From contig DPEO01000002.1 in assembly GCA_003530935.1 (NCBI GenBank), positions 6,270-14,595 on the forward strand: DNA of 8,326 nt, read 5' to 3'. Shown here piece by piece: positions 5,981 through 8,326 of the stretch (positions are counted from its first letter, which is position 1; the number at the start of each line of letters is the position of its first letter). Origin of the DNA: Desulfomicrobiaceae bacterium. Lineage in GTDB: Bacteria > Desulfobacterota > Desulfovibrionia > Desulfovibrionales > Desulfomicrobiaceae. A program made the translations under genes and the position numbers. The notes under the pieces are model-generated. The model was not told the DNA's origin, ran no database searches, and saw nothing but the letters and a program-made list of their open reading frames with translations.

Positions 5981-7087
5981 TCAGCTGTGCTGGCCGTCCC
6001 CCTCGGTGGAACTGGCCGGTGCGTCGTGCTCCAAGTCCGTGGCGCGGGCGACGTTGGCACTCTCGAAGGTCGCCATGCCCGTGAAGATGGCTGCGGCGCA
6101 GCGTAGGATGAAAACGGCCATGGCGGCGCCTGTTCCTTCGCCCAGACGCAGTCCCAGGTGGATGAGCCCCTGCTCCCCTACGGCTGCGAGCACGGCGCGG
6201 TGTCCCGGCTCTGCCGAGGCATGGGCGAAGAAGGCGTAGTCTTGTACCGTCGGGGCCATGGCCCGGGCCGCCACAAAGGCCGCGGTGGCGATGAATCCGT
6301 CCACGACCACGTTCATCCGCCGGCTTGCGGCGCCGAGGATGAGCCCGGTGAGGGTGGCGATTTCCAGACCGCCCAAAGCGGCGAGAATAGCTACAGGATC
6401 ACCGCTCGCGATGACTTCCCGGTGGCGGGCAAGGCCTTCGGCGATCACCGCCACTTTGTGCTGCACGCGCTGGGGGGAAAGTCCGGTTCCCGGCCCGGTG
6501 ATGGCTTCGGGGGCAAGACCGAGGTAGGCGCAGTACAGGGCCGTGGCCGGTGTGGTGTTGCCGATGCCCATCTCGCCCGTTCCCACGGTGACAAAGCCCT
6601 CGGTGTCGGCGAGACGGGCAAGTTCCAGGCCGTTTTCCAAGGCCGCTTCGCATTGGGCGCGGGTCATGGCCGGACCTTGGGTGAAGTCTGCGGTCCCCGG
6701 AGCCACCTTGCACTGGATGAGGTGCGGATGCTCGGGAAAGGGGCCGCCGGCGCAGCCTGCGTCCACAACCTGTAAATCCACGCTTGCCTCGCGAGTGAGC
6801 ACATTGATGGCCGCTCCGCCTGTGAGGAAATTGTGTACCATCTGTCGGGTCACGGCCTGGGGAAAGAGGCTTACTCCGTGGGCCGCCACGCCGTGGTCAC
6901 CGGCGCAGGTATAGATGCGCGCCGGATCCACCTTGGGCGTGCCGCCGTGGATGGCCGCCAGTCGGGCGGCCAGGGTCTCCAGGCGACCGAGGCTGCCTTG
7001 GGGTTTGGTGAGGTTGTCGAGGTGCTGCTGGGCGAGAGCGATCTGCTGGGGATCCACGGGATCGATGGAGGGAAGGGTCCAGGTCAT
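5981..7087 (-). CDS. cobT: Nicotinate-nucleotide--dimethylbenzimidazole phosphoribosyltransferase
   Basis: Enzyme that transfers ribose phosphate from nicotinate mononucleotide to the lower-ligand base (5,6-dimethylbenzimidazole or another base), making the alpha-ribazole phosphate needed to finish cobamides. It has 368 residues, close to the usual ~350. Family motifs in order are LTKPQGSLGRLE (26-37), CAGDHGV (61-67), VGTGEMGIGNTTPATAL (168-184) with Glu172, GPGTGLS, RMNVVVDGFIATAA (257-270), HASAEPGH (289-296) and GLRLGEGTGAAMA (312-324). Glu317 in the last is the catalytic base, as in Salmonella CobT. The ATG at 7087 is preceded by a GAGGAC site. It sits 24 bases downstream of the sequon-rich protein gene and directly before the MBL-fold gene, so the three form an operon. 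The last ~20 residues are polar and may be a lineage-specific tail. Which lower-ligand base is used cannot be told from this gene. Confidence 0.96.
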   Translation of the reverse strand: MTWTLPSIDPVDPQQIALAQQHLDNLTKPQGSLGRLETLAARLAAIHGGTPKVDPARIYTCAGDHGVAAHGVSLFPQAVTRQMVHNFLTGGAAINVLTREASVDLQVVDAGCAGGPFPEHPHLIQCKVAPGTADFTQGPAMTRAQCEAALENGLELARLADTEGFVTVGTGEMGIGNTTPATALYCAYLGLAPEAITGPGTGLSPQRVQHKVAVIAEGLARHREVIASGDPVAILAALGGLEIATLTGLILGAASRRMNVVVDGFIATAAFVAARAMAPTVQDYAFFAHASAEPGHRAVLAAVGEQGLIHLGLRLGEGTGAAMAVFILRCAAAIFTGMATFESANVARATDLEHDAPASSTEGDGQHS

Positions 7088-7111
7088 GAAGTCCTCAGAA
7101 ACGCTGAGAGG

Positions 7112-8137
7112 TTATTGGGATTGGGCCGCGCTTTCCACGGCATCTGCCGCGCGGCGTAGGGTTTCGGCCAAAGGCAGGAGGGCCGAGAGCTCCATGCCAT
7201 GCTGGGCGCGGCGGGCGCTCCAGGCCGCCAGGTATAGGGAATTGTCTTCACTGAGCGGCAAACGCTTGAGGTTTTCCACGAGGCGCTGCCGGGCTTGGGC
7301 CGCCTGACGCAGGGCGTTGTCCACGGCCTGAGTGGCGCTGGCCAGGGCCGGCATATTTCCCTGCACCTGGACGTTCCACACCTGCATCTGCGCCGTGGTC
7401 ACGGCCTGGTTTTTGGTGTGCCAGGCGGTGACCAGGGGCAGATGACTTTGGTCCTGCGCCAACGAGGCGATGGCCTGAGCGAGGTTTCTGAGTTCTTTGG
7501 CCATGAGGATCATGGCCTCGGTGCGTTGGGCCGCGGAAAGAGGGGCCACGCGTTCTGCTCCGTCCACGAGAAAAGTCCGCGTGCTGCCGGCCAACGCCTC
7601 CTTGAGGGCGTTTACGAACACAGGCAGGTAGGCTCGTTCCAGGGCACCCAGCACCTCAGGCCGCAGGGCGTAGGCGATGACCGCCTGGCGCGCTTGGAGG
7701 ATGTCGCTTTTCTCCACCGCCACGTCGGGCAGGTCCGCCAGGCGTACGCCCAAGGATTGGATGCGCAGGTCCAAGCGGCCGGTCCCGGCGAGATTTTGGG
7801 TGGTGCGCCCCGGGTGGTAGCGGTCCGCTACGGCCTGCGCCAAAGTGCGCACCAGGGAGCGGGGCAGCATGGGGTCGTCCGCCACGGCCAGCGTGGTGTT
7901 GGTGGCATTGGTGGCGTTGGCGGAGGCGTTTTCCGAAGAGGTGTTGGCGGCCGTTGCATTGGAAGCGGTGGTGGCGTTGGCGGAGACCACGGCCTCGGAG
8001 GCGTTGCCCACGCGCCAGCGCTGTGGCGCCACTTCCGTGATGGGCGCTGGCGGCGGGGTTTGCGGCCGTTGGGTCCACCACCACCATGCCGCCCCAAGAC
8101 CGCAGGCCACCAAGAGGAGGAAAATCAGCGAGCGCAT
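7112..8137 (-). CDS. Unknown envelope-anchored protein with a sequon-rich Asn/Ala/Thr linker
   Basis: I do not recognise a family. The protein has 341 residues from ATG 8137. An alternative ATG at 8143 is in frame, but its AAAGG site would abut the codon, whereas ATG 8137 has normal spacing. The N-terminus MRSLIFLLLVACGLGAAWWWW is one hydrophobic segment. LVAC fits a lipobox (Cys12), so the protein is either a lipoprotein or an inner-membrane-anchored protein. A Pro-rich stretch follows, then residues 45-82, a low-complexity linker with eight N-x-S/T sequons. The remaining ~250 residues are mostly Ala/Leu/Gln-rich and predicted helical (for example QARQAVIAYALRPEVLGALERAYL, RTEAMILMAKELRNLAQAIASLA and the C-terminal helices), suggesting a periplasmic helical bundle. 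The gene starts 9 bases after the stop of an upstream gene, with its ribosome binding site overlapping that stop, and precedes cobT by 24 bases. Cotranscription with cobT does not by itself assign a cobamide role. Confidence 0.85.
   Translation of the reverse strand: MRSLIFLLLVACGLGAAWWWWTQRPQTPPPAPITEVAPQRWRVGNASEAVVSANATTASNATAANTSSENASANATNATNTTLAVADDPMLPRSLVRTLAQAVADRYHPGRTTQNLAGTGRLDLRIQSLGVRLADLPDVAVEKSDILQARQAVIAYALRPEVLGALERAYLPVFVNALKEALAGSTRTFLVDGAERVAPLSAAQRTEAMILMAKELRNLAQAIASLAQDQSHLPLVTAWHTKNQAVTTAQMQVWNVQVQGNMPALASATQAVDNALRQAAQARQRLVENLKRLPLSEDNSLYLAAWSARRAQHGMELSALLPLAETLRRAADAVESAAQSQ
7892..8005 (-). repeat. Low-complexity sequon-coding tract with a 16-bp direct repeat
   Basis: The tract encodes 38 residues of almost only Asn, Ala, Thr and Ser, with two Val, two Glu and a final Leu-free stretch of NATNATNTT type. 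The 16-base plus-strand sequence GGTGGCGTTGGCGGAG occurs exactly at 7910-7925 and again at 7970-7985, a 60-base (20-codon) period that encodes SANAT both times. This suggests growth by slippage or unequal duplication. Confidence 0.75.
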
Positions 8138-8146
8138 GGGCATCCT

Positions 8147-8211
8147 TTAGGGGATACAGGTAAACATGTCGAGGGGTTGCCCGGTGGTTTCCAGCAACGA
8201 GCGCCAGTAGT
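8147..8211 (-). CDS. 3' tail of an unidentified gene, truncated by adapter sequence
   Basis: Twenty codons ending in a TAA (8147-8149) read YWRSLLETTGQPLDMFTCIP on the minus strand. The stop overlaps the AAAGG site of the next gene (TAAAGGATG), the close spacing typical of an operon, which is the main reason to believe it is real coding sequence. The frame stays open to the window end at 8326, but everything beyond 8211 is adapter or unassignable and must not be translated as protein. Too little remains to name a family. Confidence 0.55.
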
Positions 8212-8269
8212 AGATCGGCAGTGCGTCGTGTAGGACAGGAGTGTCGATCTCGGTGGTCGCCGCTTCAGT
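8212..8269 (+). other. Illumina P5/TruSeq universal adapter read-through (assembly artefact)
   Basis: Starting AGATCGG, the plus strand matches the reverse complement of the Illumina universal (P5) adapter at 49 of 58 positions without gaps. Exact blocks include GCGTCGTGTAGG (8223-8234) and GATCTCGGTGGTCGCCG (8246-8262). Mismatches are at 8219, 8222, 8235, 8236, 8238, 8245, 8263, 8264 and 8268, as expected from low-quality read ends. The adapter sequence is recalled from general knowledge and compared by hand. The order insert, adapter, random tail is exactly that of a read running off its fragment, so genomic sequence ends at about 8211. Confidence 0.93.
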
Positions 8270-8326
8270 ACAAGAATATCGTCGTCGATTCGTGTTCGGT
8301 TCTGGTGGTGATTCGGGCGGTCGGCC
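8270..8326. other. Unassignable tail beyond the adapter, probably sequencing noise
   Basis: These 57 bases follow the end of the adapter match. They show no gene, no repeat and a different texture (runs such as GTCGTCG and GGTGGTG). They most likely represent base calls past the adapter end and should be trimmed with it. Confidence 0.75.

Noticed and set aside
7295..8233. A 312-codon open frame on the plus strand opposite the sequon-rich gene
   Set aside because: It runs into the adapter sequence at its 3' end, has a Gly/His/Arg-rich shadow composition and overlaps an operonic gene.
8147..8326. A 59-residue partial protein on the minus strand reaching the right edge
   Set aside because: About two thirds of it is encoded by Illumina adapter and the noise beyond it. 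Only the last ~20 codons are kept as a truncated gene.
1..8326. CRISPR array, tRNA/rRNA, insertion sequence, phage or defence genes
   Set aside because: I looked on both strands and saw no spaced repeats, cloverleaf-like sequences, transposase motifs or foreign-looking composition apart from the adapter end.

Overview
The window reads as chromosomal DNA of a Gram-negative, anaerobe-type proteobacterium, roughly 60% GC. The gene set (LIV-type amino acid transporter, GmhA for heptose synthesis, a CxxC-rich FmdB-family protein next to hemC, and cobT) would fit a Desulfovibrio-like Desulfobacterota. That assignment is an inference from gene content and style, not from a marker gene.

Left block, minus strand, transcribed right to left: a livK-like periplasmic binding protein gene (1900-3060), then a strong 13-bp-stem hairpin (1861-1890), then livH (887-1795) and livM (871 down to the left edge, cut off there). 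This is the binding protein and the two permease subunits of a branched-chain amino acid ABC importer. The ATPase genes livG and livF would be expected beyond the left edge. The hairpin probably lets the binding protein be made in excess over the permeases.

A 229-bp divergent intergenic region (3061-3289) separates livK from a plus-strand operon. It carries a perfect 14-bp inverted repeat whose two arms sit at similar distances upstream of the two divergent genes. One arm overlaps a small palindrome.

Middle block, plus strand: gmhA (sedoheptulose-7-phosphate isomerase), an 80-residue FmdB-family zinc ribbon protein, and hemC (hydroxymethylbilane synthase), tightly spaced. The block ends at a hairpin (5137-5174) that lies between convergent genes.

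Right block, minus strand: a gene for an envelope-anchored protein of unknown function with a stretch of eight N-x-S/T sequons, then cobT (lower-ligand activation for cobamides), then a metallo-beta-lactamase-fold protein that resembles AHL lactonases but lacks some of their active-site residues. A 20-codon tail of another gene lies upstream and is cut by the artefact described next.

The last ~115 bases are not genomic. From 8212 to 8269 the plus strand matches, at 49 of 58 positions by my hand alignment, the Illumina P5/TruSeq universal adapter in read-through orientation. It is followed by 57 bases of unassignable sequence (8270-8326). The true genomic sequence therefore ends at about 8211. 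I found no CRISPR array, tRNA, rRNA, insertion sequence or convincing novel system. The rest is ordinary metabolic and transport DNA with a few points worth a second look.
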